DNA of 64,000 bases from Gemmatimonadota bacterium. Its GTDB lineage: Bacteria > Latescibacterota > UBA2968 > UBA8231. The DNA lies in assembly GCA_009840005.1 (NCBI GenBank), contig VXOR01000083.1, positions 20,948-84,947 of the forward strand. Reading direction: 5' to 3'. Every line of letters starts with the position of its first letter. Positions within the stretch are counted from its first letter, which is position 1. The notes beneath the pieces were generated by a model, which did not search any database, was not told the DNA's origin, and worked only from the letters and a program-made list of their open reading frames with translations. Positions 26,564 through 35,310 of the stretch are shown here, piece after piece. A program made the position numbers and the translations under genes.

Positions 26564-27426
26564 AGCTGCACTCGCACTCGGCTCTTTTTCACCAGAGATT
26601 TCTCCAGCGCCTCCAGCACCGCCACCGGCCCCAGCATGGTCTGTGCGGTCTCGTCGGTTTTGCCCGTGCGGAACATGGCGCAAAAATCGCGGATGCCGCT
26701 TAGATACGAGCTTTCGTCGAATGTGATCGGCTCGTCCATGCGGCCCTTTTCGCCGATGGTGCTCAAGTGGAAACCGGGCGCAGCCCCCCCCACCAAATTC
26801 AGGGTAGCTACGCAGCCGTCGCGGTAGGTGAGGATAGCCGTGTGATTGGCCCCGGCCCCGCGATGGATCTCGGCCCAGCGTATGTCCGTGCCAAGCAGGC
26901 GCAGCACCATATCCACTTGGTGAATGCCGTAAAAAAAGACGCCGCCCCACTTCGACTTGATGTCGCAGGAGCCAGTGGAGACCAAGGCCTGAATCGGGCC
27001 GAGCTGACGCATCTTTTTGGCAAAGGCCCGGTACGAAGCCTGTTTGGGCAACGTGGAAAAAGAACAGACCGGCACGCCCAACTCCGCAGCCCGCGCCAAA
27101 AAGCGCTTCCCCTCGGCCTGGCGGTAGCAAAACGGCTTGTCGATAAAAAGCGGTATCTTGGCCTCTAGCAGTGGTCGGGCGGCTGGCAGGTGCTCCTTGC
27201 CGTGGCGGTGATCGACCACCGCTGCATCGACTTGGCCGATCAGCTCTTCAGGCGTGCGAACGATGTGCGGGATTTGACCGGCGGCGGCAGCAGCTTGCGC
27301 GTATTGGGCAGTCTCGCCCCACACGTGGGTCACCCGCACTCCCCGCACCCTTTTTTCGACGTTGAGTACCTTGGCGATAGCGGCCGTGTGGCTGTTTTCC
27401 GCCCCGACGATGCCGATGTTCAGCAT
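26560..27426 (-). CDS. Gfo/Idh/MocA family oxidoreductase (short form)
   Basis: The 288-residue protein begins LNIGIVGAENSHTAAIAKVL and has the FIDKPFCY motif replacing the usual EKP. KYDI-like C-terminal features are KWGGVFFYGIHQVDMVLRL. It is shorter than most (330-400) and lacks part of the C-terminal sheet. It follows the amidohydrolase by 1 base. The putative substrate is a sugar or lactone intermediate; not determined. Confidence 0.85.
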   Translation of the reverse strand: MLNIGIVGAENSHTAAIAKVLNVEKRVRGVRVTHVWGETAQYAQAAAAAGQIPHIVRTPEELIGQVDAAVVDHRHGKEHLPAARPLLEAKIPLFIDKPFCYRQAEGKRFLARAAELGVPVCSFSTLPKQASYRAFAKKMRQLGPIQALVSTGSCDIKSKWGGVFFYGIHQVDMVLRLLGTDIRWAEIHRGAGANHTAILTYRDGCVATLNLVGGAAPGFHLSTIGEKGRMDEPITFDESSYLSGIRDFCAMFRTGKTDETAQTMLGPVAVLEALEKSLVKKSRVRVQL

Positions 27427-27427
27427 T

Positions 27428-28252
27428 TTACTCTTCCCCGAAATTCCACAGCTTCAACACCGTCTTGCCCAGCACCCACTCCAGATCCTCCGGCGCGATG
27501 AACTTCATCTCGTCGCGCACCACCGCCAAGGGCTGGGAGTATTCGGCCAGCGACAGGCACACCGGCCAATCCGTGCCCCACATGATGCGCTGCGGCCCAA
27601 AGGTCTGATACACTTCCTCGACCATCCCGTGCGTATCGGCCCAGGGATAGCCCTGCTTGGACAGCGACCAAGTGTGGCTGATCTTGACGTACACGCGGGG
27701 GTAACGGGCCATATCCATCAGCAATTGCCGCTCCTCCATGTTGTCGGGATGGGCGCTGGCCATGTGGTCGATGCAGCAATCCACATCCGGGTAGCGGTCG
27801 AGAATCCGCGCCAAATCCGGCATCCGACTCGCTCCGGTCAGGATCAGCATCGGTATCCCCAAATCCTGGGCGCGTGCGAAAATCGGATCCATCCCCGGCC
27901 CCTTGAACCAATCGCCACTCGCATCCCGCGACGGCGAGAGCCGCATCCCGTGCAGACCGTGTTCCTCCGTCCACATCGACATGTGGTCGGGCGAAGCTGG
28001 GTCTTCGGGATTGATCCGCCCCACCGCCATAAAGCGGTCGGGATATTGCTTGATGACGTGGGCGACATAGCTGTTGTCCCAGCGGTAGTGGATGACCTGC
28101 ACTAGCACGGTCTTTTCCACCCCGTTGGCGTCCATCAGCGCCAACAGTTCTTCCGCTGTGTGATCTTCGGCGGGCGGGTTGGGGTTTTCCGCCGGCCACG
28201 GAAAGGCCGGATCGTTGATCCATACGTGAACATGAGGGTCGATAATGCGCAT
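27428..28252 (-). CDS. Amidohydrolase-2 family TIM-barrel hydrolase
   Basis: The 274-residue protein starts at ATG 28252 behind AAGGATG with the metal motif IIDPHVHVW. Further ligand segments are CIDHMAS, KISHTWSL and MWGTDWPV. The family hydrolyses lactones or decarboxylates aromatic acids; L-fucono-1,5-lactonase and 2-pyrone-4,6-dicarboxylate lactonase are relatives. Next to a Gfo/Idh enzyme and KDG kinase, a sugar lactonase role is the simplest reading. Upstream in-frame codons to 28375 lack a ribosome site. Confidence 0.88.
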   Translation of the reverse strand: MRIIDPHVHVWINDPAFPWPAENPNPPAEDHTAEELLALMDANGVEKTVLVQVIHYRWDNSYVAHVIKQYPDRFMAVGRINPEDPASPDHMSMWTEEHGLHGMRLSPSRDASGDWFKGPGMDPIFARAQDLGIPMLILTGASRMPDLARILDRYPDVDCCIDHMASAHPDNMEERQLLMDMARYPRVYVKISHTWSLSKQGYPWADTHGMVEEVYQTFGPQRIMWGTDWPVCLSLAEYSQPLAVVRDEMKFIAPEDLEWVLGKTVLKLWNFGEE

Positions 28253-28387
28253 TGAGCATCCTTTCTGCGAAGTGTCGGGGCGATAACATGCGAAAAAGGG
28301 CCGCGCCCGTCCAGCTTGCGAGGCCGCGTCCAGCCGCCTAGATTGACCGGCACCTTTCTTCACCCTGCGTTCCACAGGAGACCTGTC

Positions 28388-29956
28388 TTGTTCGACTTGA
28401 TCATTCGCAATGGCACCATCATCGACGGCACCCGCGTCGCTCGCTATCCCGCGGATATTGGCCTCCGCGCCGACCGCATCGCGGCCATCGGCGACCTCGG
28501 CGATGCCGAATCACAGCACAGCATCGACGCCCAAGACAAAATCGTCGCCCCGGGCTTTGTCGATGTCCACAACCACTCCGATGGCTGGCTCTTGCAAAAG
28601 CCCAACTTCCTCCCCAAGACCCTCCAGGGCTTTACCACTGAAGTCCTCATGGCCGACGGCATCTCCTACGCCCCGGTTGACGCCACCACTCGCGCCCATT
28701 GGCTCTACTACATGCGCGCCCTCAACGGCCTGATGCAAAGCCATTACTCAGGCTGGGAAAGCCTCGCCGATTACATGCAGCTACTCGACGGCCGCACCGC
28801 GCAAAACACCATCACCCACCTCCCCTACGCCCACCTGCGGGCCATGGCCTGCGGCTGGGACCGCCGCGTCCCCGACGACGTGCAAATGGAGGAGATTCTC
28901 GCCGGAGTCGAGCGCGGCATGGCCGAAGGCGCAGTCGGCATTTCAACCGGACTCGACTACATCGCCGAATGCTTTGCCACCACCGACGAACTCGTCGAAG
29001 CCTGCACCGCCATGGCGGCCCAACAGGGCCTCTACGCCACCCATGTGCGCTACAAAAAGGGCACTCTCGCTGGGGTGCAGGAAGCCGTCGAAATCGGTCG
29101 GCGCGCCGGCATCCCAGTCCACATTTCCCACTTCAAGGGCACCTCGCCTCAGCAGATCGACGAACTCCTATCGTACGTGGATCAAGTTGCGGTCAACGAG
29201 GTGGACTTCAGCTTCGATGTGTACCCGTATCTGCCCGGCTCGACCATGCTCAACTTCATGTTGCCCTATGAGGTGTGGGAGGACGGCCCATTGGGCGTCT
29301 TGCCCAAACTCAACGATCCCGCAATCCGCCGCCGCTTCGCCCACGTCCTCGACCGCTACGCCAATCCCCTCGACCGGATGACCATTGCCTGGCTGCCCGG
29401 GCGGGACAACGCCCGCTTTATCGGCCGCACCATAGACGAATACGTCCAACAAGCCGGTGCCCCTCCGACCGACGCGCTCTGCGACCTGCTGATCGAGGAA
29501 AACTTGGCAGTCCTCCTCGTCTTCCACCACGGCGACGACGCCTTGGTGCACCCCTTCCTGTCGCACGACAAATACATGCTGGGCAGCGATGGGATTTACT
29601 TCCCCGACGGCGCGGTTCACCCGCGTTTATACGGATCGGCTGCGCGCTTGTTGGGGCCTTGCGTGCGCGACCACAAGCTCTTCTCGCTCGAAGACGCGGT
29701 GTACAAGCTGAGCGCCCACCCGGCATCGCGGTTTGGGCTAACACAACGGGGTCAAATTGCCGAAGATTTCTACGCGGACTTAGTCGTCTTTGACTCAGAA
29801 ACGGTTGCCGATCGCGCCACCTACGCCGATCCCCATCAGTACTCAGTCGGCGTCGAGCACGTCCTCGTCAATGGGGTTCCCATTGTCCGCAACGGATGCG
29901 CAGTCGAAGATTTGGGGCCGACTTGGCCGGGCCGCTATCTGAAGTTCAAGGCCTGA
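28388..29956 (+). CDS. N-acyl-D-amino-acid deacylase (D-aminoacylase) family protein
   Basis: The 522-residue amidohydrolase-3 protein starts at TTG 28388 with AGGAG at 28376-28380. It has FDLIIRNGTIIDG and FVDVHNHSDGW (metal ligands), the HISHFKG segment and the C-terminal EDAVYKLSAHPASRFGL and DFYADLVVFD, as in D-aminoacylases. These enzymes release D-amino acids from N-acyl derivatives. It is divergent from the amidohydrolase at 28252, with 135 bases between for both promoters. Confidence 0.9.
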   Translation: MFDLIIRNGTIIDGTRVARYPADIGLRADRIAAIGDLGDAESQHSIDAQDKIVAPGFVDVHNHSDGWLLQKPNFLPKTLQGFTTEVLMADGISYAPVDATTRAHWLYYMRALNGLMQSHYSGWESLADYMQLLDGRTAQNTITHLPYAHLRAMACGWDRRVPDDVQMEEILAGVERGMAEGAVGISTGLDYIAECFATTDELVEACTAMAAQQGLYATHVRYKKGTLAGVQEAVEIGRRAGIPVHISHFKGTSPQQIDELLSYVDQVAVNEVDFSFDVYPYLPGSTMLNFMLPYEVWEDGPLGVLPKLNDPAIRRRFAHVLDRYANPLDRMTIAWLPGRDNARFIGRTIDEYVQQAGAPPTDALCDLLIEENLAVLLVFHHGDDALVHPFLSHDKYMLGSDGIYFPDGAVHPRLYGSAARLLGPCVRDHKLFSLEDAVYKLSAHPASRFGLTQRGQIAEDFYADLVVFDSETVADRATYADPHQYSVGVEHVLVNGVPIVRNGCAVEDLGPTWPGRYLKFKA

Positions 29957-30328
29957 TTAGTACTTACTCATCTGCCCGCCGTTCCAACACTCGGCAGTCT
30001 CGCCCTTGGGGTTGAGGAGCGTGGCCGAGCGCTTGCCCAGCTTGACCCATACCTTCTTACCGATGTAGATCCAGCACCAAGAGCAATGCTCTTTGGGGTC
30101 GAGCATCCAGACGGCCCCATCTGGCAATCGCACCAATAAGCGTCCCTCGGCAAAGCGGCGCATCAGGTGCGCCTCCACATAGCCGCCCTCAGCCAAAAGC
30201 TGTGCGGCTTTGGGCGAGAGTTCCGGGGATGTAACCGGCGCGGCAATCAGCGCACAGCCCCCGATTAACACGGCGCAGACGACCGCTCCGCGCAGCTTAC
30301 GCATTGTAGTAAACGCCGACATGCGCAT
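29957..30328 (-). CDS. Small exported protein of unknown function
   Basis: The 123-residue protein has a signal-like N-terminus (GAVVCAVLIGGCALIAAP) that may be a lipoprotein signal (IGGC). The mature part contains DPKEHCSWCWIYIGKK with a CxxC. No family recognised. It directly abuts the D-aminoacylase stop on the other strand and overlaps nothing. ATG 30304 is an alternative start. Its 3' neighbour pattern suggests it is downstream of the P450 in the same transcript. Confidence 0.6.
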   Translation of the reverse strand: MRMSAFTTMRKLRGAVVCAVLIGGCALIAAPVTSPELSPKAAQLLAEGGYVEAHLMRRFAEGRLLVRLPDGAVWMLDPKEHCSWCWIYIGKKVWVKLGKRSATLLNPKGETAECWNGGQMSKY

Positions 30329-31600
30329 TCACCTGTCTGATCCCGCCGCCACCTCGACCCAGAGTTCCTCGACCCCGCGCAAGGATATTTGCTGTCTGCG
30401 CTTCGGCTCGCCCGCCAAGCGCATTGACCGAAACCGCTGTAGTATGGTCTTGAACGCAATGCGGCCCTCCAACTCGGCCAACGAAGCGCCCAAGCAGTAG
30501 TGGATGCCGCGCCCGAATGAGAGGTGGCTGGTGCCCTTGCGGCCAATGTCCAGCACATCCGGCTGCTCAAAAACTGCTGGGTCGCGGTTGGCCGCGCCGA
30601 TCAAAGAAATGACCAGTTGCCCAGCGCGAATGTGCTTGCCGCCAATCTCCACATCTTGGCGCACAACCCGCCCGTCGAGCTGAACCGGCGGGTCATAGCG
30701 CAAAAGTTCCTTGACGGCTGAATTCAGCAAGTCCGGGTTGTCCCACAGGCGTTGCAGTTGATCTGGGTTTGACAGCAATGCCAACATACCGTTGCCGATC
30801 AGGTTCCGAGTCGTTTCGTTCCCGGCAACCAGCAACAGAATCAGCGTCTTGATGAGTTCGTCGTGCGTCAGCTTGCTGCCTTCCTCTTCGGCCGCTAGCA
30901 GCACGCTGATCAGATCGTCCCTCGGCTCCCGCCGCCGCACGGCGATGATGGCCTCAAAGTACTCGGTCAATTCTTCCGCAGCACCGCCAACGCGCTCCAT
31001 TGCGTCTTCAGGCAAAAACGGTTCAACGCTGAGCGCGAGGTCGTTGGACCAGTCCTTGAAGCGATCCATGTCTTTGGGCGGGACGCCCATCAGGTCGGCG
31101 ATGATCGTGATCGGCAAAGGATAGGCCAAAGCAGCGATCAGATCGAAGCAGGGCTGGCCGGCGACCGCGTCGAGCAACTGTTCGGCAGTCTGTTCCACTC
31201 TAAAGCGCAGCTTTTCAATAGCGCGCGGCGTGAACGCCTGCGAGACGAGTGCCCGCAGGCGCGTGTGCTCGGGCTGATCTTGGTGCAACATGCTGATGAG
31301 GCCGGTCTGTTCGCGCACCTCGCTGGGGATGGCATTGGAGAATCGGGCGTGGTCCCGCAAAACCGCGTCGCAGTCTTTGTAGCGCGTCAATGCCCACCCG
31401 TCCAACAGCCGCATCCGATGCACGGGATCCTGCTGCCGCATCTGGGCGTACTTTGGATACGGGTCCGCTAGGACCGCGGCCGAGCCGGGATGGTAGGAAA
31501 CCCCCGATTCGAGCCGCTCCCGCGCCAGCAATCCCTTGATCGCGATCGGCTCTACGGCCTTGCGCGCGAGCTTGGCGAGATGCCCCAGCGGATTGTTCAT
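30329..31600 (-). CDS. Cytochrome P450
   Basis: The 423-residue soluble P450 has the I-helix AGNETT (259-264), ExxR in KELLR (298-301) and the heme-binding FGRGIHYCLG with Cys369. Length and the lack of a membrane anchor fit bacterial class I P450s fed by ferredoxin. No redox partner is nearby. It is followed without gap by the small exported protein gene. AGGA lies before ATG 31600. Substrate unknown. Confidence 0.95.
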   Translation of the reverse strand: MNNPLGHLAKLARKAVEPIAIKGLLARERLESGVSYHPGSAAVLADPYPKYAQMRQQDPVHRMRLLDGWALTRYKDCDAVLRDHARFSNAIPSEVREQTGLISMLHQDQPEHTRLRALVSQAFTPRAIEKLRFRVEQTAEQLLDAVAGQPCFDLIAALAYPLPITIIADLMGVPPKDMDRFKDWSNDLALSVEPFLPEDAMERVGGAAEELTEYFEAIIAVRRREPRDDLISVLLAAEEEGSKLTHDELIKTLILLLVAGNETTRNLIGNGMLALLSNPDQLQRLWDNPDLLNSAVKELLRYDPPVQLDGRVVRQDVEIGGKHIRAGQLVISLIGAANRDPAVFEQPDVLDIGRKGTSHLSFGRGIHYCLGASLAELEGRIAFKTILQRFRSMRLAGEPKRRQQISLRGVEELWVEVAAGSDR

Positions 31601-31650
31601 ATAGAAATCCTGGATGATTGAACGATTCGAGATGCGGATCGTCTTGTTCC

Positions 31651-31682
31651 TACTCTGCGTCTATCTGCGTCCATCTGCGGAT
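31651..31682. repeat. Three tandem copies of a ~10-bp CTGCG repeat
   Basis: TACTCTGCGT, CTATCTGCGT and CCATCTGCGG follow one another at 31651-31680, upstream of the P450 gene in a 267-base non-coding stretch (31601-31867) that otherwise holds nothing I can identify. Similar short intergenic arrays of this motif recur in unrelated bacterial genomes. Confidence 0.6.
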
Positions 31683-31867
31683 CATTCATGCGCTCTCCTC
31701 TTACTTGGGCTTGACGCTGTTTTGTACTCTCGTCGATATTGAAACGACGACCATGCCTAAGATAACGATTGCCTAGCCCACCCTGCCAAAGCCTGCGCTG
31801 AAGCGGTCCGTGCGGAAGTGGCCACAAGCAGCTAACCACATCCCGCCCCAAAGCCAAGGAGACAGCC

Positions 31868-33439
31868 ATGAGCAAACGCAGACTGCCCATCGGCATTCAG
31901 ACCTTCCGCAAAATTCGGCAAGAGGACTGCTACTACGTCGATAAAACCGCCTACATCCGCCGGTTGCTCGACGAGGGTACGCACTACTTTCTGTCGCGTC
32001 CACGGCGCTTCGGCAAGAGCCTGTTCTTGGACACGCTCAAAGAGTTGTTCGAGGGCAACCAAGGGCTGTTTGCGGGGCTTTACATCCACGACCGCTGGGA
32101 CTGGTCGGTGCGCTATCCAGTGCTACAGCTAGACTTTGGCCGGGGCAACTTCAAGGAATCCGGTTACGTGAAGGCGAACCTGATGGCGCAATTAGACGCG
32201 GTCGAGCGGCGGACTGGAGTGGCGTCGGACTACGCGACCGAACCAGAGCGCTTCGCCCACCTGCTAGAGATGCTGCACGACCACGCTGGCCAGCCGGTCG
32301 CCGTGCTGATCGACGAATACGACAAGCCGATCTTGGACGCCTTAGAGGTACCCGACATTGCTCGCGCCAACCGCGACTTTCTGCGTGGGCTGTATGCCGT
32401 CATCAAAGCCAGCGACGCGCACGTCCGCTTCACCTTCATCACCGGCGTGAGCAAATTCTCCAAAGTCAGCTTGTTTTCCGGCCTCAACAACCTCACCGAT
32501 ATCACCCTCGAACCGTCCTACTCGGCCCTCTGCGGCTACACCGACGCCGATCTGGACGCGGTGTTCGCGCCGGAACTGCCCGGCTTGGACCGGGACCAAA
32601 TCCGCGACTGGTACAACGGCTACAGTTGGGCTTCGACAAGCTCAGCCGAGCCGCTCGGCGACGAGAAGGTGTACAACCCGTTTGACATCCTGCTGCTCTT
32701 TCGCCGCCGCCGATTCGCCGCCTACTGGTTTGAGACCGGCACGCCGACGTTTTTGGTCGAGACGCTGTGCCGACGCCACATCCGTTCCTTGGACTTGGAC
32801 GGCATGGAAAGCAGCGACGAGTTGCTCTCGACGTTTGATGTCGATGACATGGCCACTGAAGCGTTGCTGTTCCAGACCGGCTACCTGACCATCATGGACG
32901 CCAAAGATCGCGGGGGGAGATGGTTCTATCGGTTGGGCTATCCCAACCGCGAGGTGCGACAAAGCCTCAACGAGAGCCTACTGCGCTACTTGGTGCAAGA
33001 TGCGACGCGACAGACGGCCAATAGTGGACAGCTCTACGACCTATTGGAAGCCAACGACTTTGATGGGTTGCAGACGCTGTTTCACGCTTTCTTCGCCAGC
33101 ATTCCCTACGAGTGGTACACGAATAATGACATCGCCCGCTACGAAGGCTATTACGCCAGCGTGTTCTATTCGTATTTCGCGTCGTTGGGTATGGATGTTC
33201 GAGTGGAGGACAGCAGCGGTCATGGTCGCACGGACATGGCGGTTTTGTTCAACAGCCACGTCTATCTGTTCGAGTTCAAGGTGGTCGAGATGGCGTCTGC
33301 GGGTGCGGCGCTGGCGCAGTTGCAGGAGCGGCGCTATGCGGACAAATATCGCGCCTTGGGGCAGCCGATTTACCTGATTGGCGTGGAGTTCAGCAAGGAC
33401 GAGCGCAATGTCGCGGCGTTTGACGTCGAGCGAGTGTGA
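31868..33439 (+). CDS. AAA-ATPase-like protein with C-terminal PD-(D/E)XK domain (DUF1703-type)
   Basis: The 523-residue protein starts PIGIQTFRKI with DCYYVDKT, Walker A-like RPRRFGKS and Walker B LIDEYDKPIL. The C-terminus has a PD-(D/E)XK nuclease-like core (HGRTDMAVLF, YLFEFKV). The family is abundant in Bacteroidetes-like and other host- or particle-associated bacteria and has no settled role; defence or mobile-element function is suspected. AAGGAG at 31856 precedes the start. A short palindromic element is inserted in frame near residue 258. Confidence 0.88.
   Translation: MSKRRLPIGIQTFRKIRQEDCYYVDKTAYIRRLLDEGTHYFLSRPRRFGKSLFLDTLKELFEGNQGLFAGLYIHDRWDWSVRYPVLQLDFGRGNFKESGYVKANLMAQLDAVERRTGVASDYATEPERFAHLLEMLHDHAGQPVAVLIDEYDKPILDALEVPDIARANRDFLRGLYAVIKASDAHVRFTFITGVSKFSKVSLFSGLNNLTDITLEPSYSALCGYTDADLDAVFAPELPGLDRDQIRDWYNGYSWASTSSAEPLGDEKVYNPFDILLLFRRRRFAAYWFETGTPTFLVETLCRRHIRSLDLDGMESSDELLSTFDVDDMATEALLFQTGYLTIMDAKDRGGRWFYRLGYPNREVRQSLNESLLRYLVQDATRQTANSGQLYDLLEANDFDGLQTLFHAFFASIPYEWYTNNDIARYEGYYASVFYSYFASLGMDVRVEDSSGHGRTDMAVLFNSHVYLFEFKVVEMASAGAALAQLQERRYADKYRALGQPIYLIGVEFSKDERNVAAFDVERV
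32629..32660. repeat. Palindromic repeat element inserted in frame
   Basis: The stretch CTTCGACAAGCTCAG at 32631-32645 continues into CCGAGCCGCTCGG, a small hairpin. It encodes about nine extra residues (ASTSSAEPL) between the NGYSW and EKVYNPFD motifs that are adjacent in this family. The same CTTCGACAAGCTCAG core occurs at 50348-50362. Confidence 0.65.
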
Positions 33440-33497
33440 CAACGTTCATCTCATGGCCAGACATCTAGCCGAATTTTTACCCCGAGAGGTCATAGAT

Positions 33498-33740
33498 TTG
33501 ACGACGATTAACGTAACCAAAGCACATCCTGAGCTCTACAAGCTCCTAGAGCAAGTGGCCGAAGGCGGAGAACCTATTCGCATCCATAGCAAGGGAGGGT
33601 CAGCGATGCTCATTGCCGAAGACGATTGGCGTTCGATTCAGGCGACCCTGCATCTGCTCTCCATTCCTAAAATGCGTGAATCTATCATCGAGGGCCTGAA
33701 AACGCCCGTAGAGGAGTGTGCCGAGGAACTCGACTGGTGA
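33498..33740 (+). CDS. yefM: YefM/Phd-family antitoxin
   Basis: The 80-residue protein has the YefM pattern: TTINVTKAHPELYKLLEQV, then EPIRIHSKGGSAMLIAEDDW and TLHLLSIPK. The start is taken as TTG 33498 behind GAGAGG, giving the usual length; ATG 33453 is possible. It would bind and neutralise YoeB and repress the operon. Its stop overlaps the toxin start (GTGA). The partner is broken by a stop codon, so the antitoxin now probably guards little. Confidence 0.85.
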   Translation: MTTINVTKAHPELYKLLEQVAEGGEPIRIHSKGGSAMLIAEDDWRSIQATLHLLSIPKMRESIIEGLKTPVEECAEELDW

Positions 33741-34000
33741 GTTGGAAGCTAGTCTTTACCCGGCAAGCGCAGCGGGACGCCAAGAAGCTCCAAGCGGCGG
33801 GCTTGCAGCCCCGAGCGGAAAAACTGTTAGACCTACTTAAAGAGAATCCTTTCTGTACACCGCCCCCATTTGAAAAGCTGCTCGGCGATGTAAGTGGTGC
33901 TTACTCCCGTCGGATCAATATCCAGCACCGTCTAGTCTATCAGGTCTAAGAAAAAGAAAAAATCGTCAAGGTGCTCCGCCTATGGACACATTATGAATAG
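33737..34000 (+). pseudogene. yoeB: YoeB/Txe-family toxin, interrupted by a nonsense codon
   Basis: From GTG 33737 the frame reads SWKLVFTRQAQRDAKKLQ through YSRRINIQHRLVYQV, then TAA at 33947-33949. In the same frame it continues EKEKIVKVLRLWTHYE to TAG at 33998-34000, which is the normal YoeB ending. A single base change from a Leu codon (TTA) would explain the stop. The lost tail carries the catalytic His-Tyr of the family, so the 70-residue product should be inactive as an mRNA interferase. The total of 87 codons fits YoeB. Confidence 0.85.
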
Positions 34001-34083
34001 GCGATCCCGTGGCACCGTGTAGGTCTGCAAAACAGCATCGCCTTTAGGTGTCGGCCAAGCGATATGCCGCACCCTAGCCGCCT

Positions 34084-35310
34084 CTACCCTCTTGGGAGCC
34101 GCCAGTAGGTCAATGCCCGCCAGCTCCATTCCAACGGGCCGTAGCGGAAACGCCTCAGCAACAGCGGCGACCACCAAAGCTGGATGCCCCACACGGCGAT
34201 GACGACGATGGCCTGTTGCCAGCGATCAACGCTTCCGAACAACCCAAATCCATGCCCATAAAAAATAGCCGTGCAGATCAGCGTCTGCGCGATGTAATTG
34301 GTAAACGCCATCCGACCCACAGCAGCAAAGCGCATCTGTAACGCAGAGAACCATCCGCGTCGAACCGCCAGCATAGCGAGGCCGACGTATCCAAATGCCA
34401 TAGCGAGGCTGCCCCAGTAGTTGAATTGCGAGCCCAGAAACATCGAGCGATCCCAGCTCCATCCGGCCGCAAAATTCCACCATGCACCCGCAACAACGAC
34501 CGGCACGCCAACACCGAACCCGATGAGCGCGAGATAGCGATAGAATACATCGCTGCGGACCGCGCTCAGGATGTGCCAGCGGTAGCAAGCCATACCCAGC
34601 AGCATGATGCCCGCGGATTTCCAGAGAATTTGGATTGGCAGGACCGTCGTGTGCATTTCCAGCGTATCGGTGATCCGCTGCGCCTGCTGTGCGAACCATT
34701 CGCTGCGGTACGCGAGCAACTCCGCATCAATTTTAGCCGCGTCCGGTGCCCACACCGCGGCGATTTCCGCCGCGTCTTTATCGGGAATAAACTCTGTCGT
34801 CAAGCCTATTGCGATGTAGAGAACACTCGCTACTGAAAAGACAGCGAGGCCGATGACCACCAGCGTGCGTGGCGAGCGGTTTCGCAAAAAAAAGAGGACC
34901 AAGCCGCACAGCGCGTACGTGACCAATATATCGCCCGACCACAGGAAATAGGCATGTACAAGGCCGAAGAGGAGCAGATAGAACATGCGCCGGTAGTGCA
35001 AGCTAGCGGAGCGACCGCTACGAGCCTCTGCGCGATCGGCAAACAAGCAGATGCCGGCACCAAAAAGAAGCGAAAACATCGACAAAAACTTCTGGTCAAC
35101 AAACAGGTAGCCAACCAGCCAAGTAAAAAAGTTGATCCCGCTGAGATCGCCGTATGCCGTGGGGTTAAAATACGCGGCCATAGGCATTGCAAACGCCTGG
35201 ATGTTCATAACCAAGATACCAAGCACGGCGAAACCGCGTAGCACATCCAAGCTCGCGATGCGATCCGAGGTCTCAACCGGACTGTTTAGAGCGCCTTCCC
35301 CGCCTCTCAT
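34084..35310 (-). CDS. DUF418 (YeiB-like) membrane protein
   Basis: The 408-residue protein has about ten membrane segments. It begins RIASLDVLRGFAVLGILVMNI, typical of the DUF418/acyltransferase-like family, and ends with the conserved RFRYGPLEWSWRALTY. It may transfer acyl groups at the membrane, but function is unproven. ATG 35310 overlaps the CoA-transferase stop as ATGA. It is the last gene of the minus-strand series from 41432. Confidence 0.88.
   Translation of the reverse strand: MRGGEGALNSPVETSDRIASLDVLRGFAVLGILVMNIQAFAMPMAAYFNPTAYGDLSGINFFTWLVGYLFVDQKFLSMFSLLFGAGICLFADRAEARSGRSASLHYRRMFYLLLFGLVHAYFLWSGDILVTYALCGLVLFFLRNRSPRTLVVIGLAVFSVASVLYIAIGLTTEFIPDKDAAEIAAVWAPDAAKIDAELLAYRSEWFAQQAQRITDTLEMHTTVLPIQILWKSAGIMLLGMACYRWHILSAVRSDVFYRYLALIGFGVGVPVVVAGAWWNFAAGWSWDRSMFLGSQFNYWGSLAMAFGYVGLAMLAVRRGWFSALQMRFAAVGRMAFTNYIAQTLICTAIFYGHGFGLFGSVDRWQQAIVVIAVWGIQLWWSPLLLRRFRYGPLEWSWRALTYWRLPRG

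Noticed and set aside
26564..27130. A 190-residue N-terminal extension of the truncated ATPase
   Set aside because: It is low-complexity Arg/Gly/His sequence lying antiphase within the Gfo/Idh gene; the ATPase motif starts right after ATG 26563.
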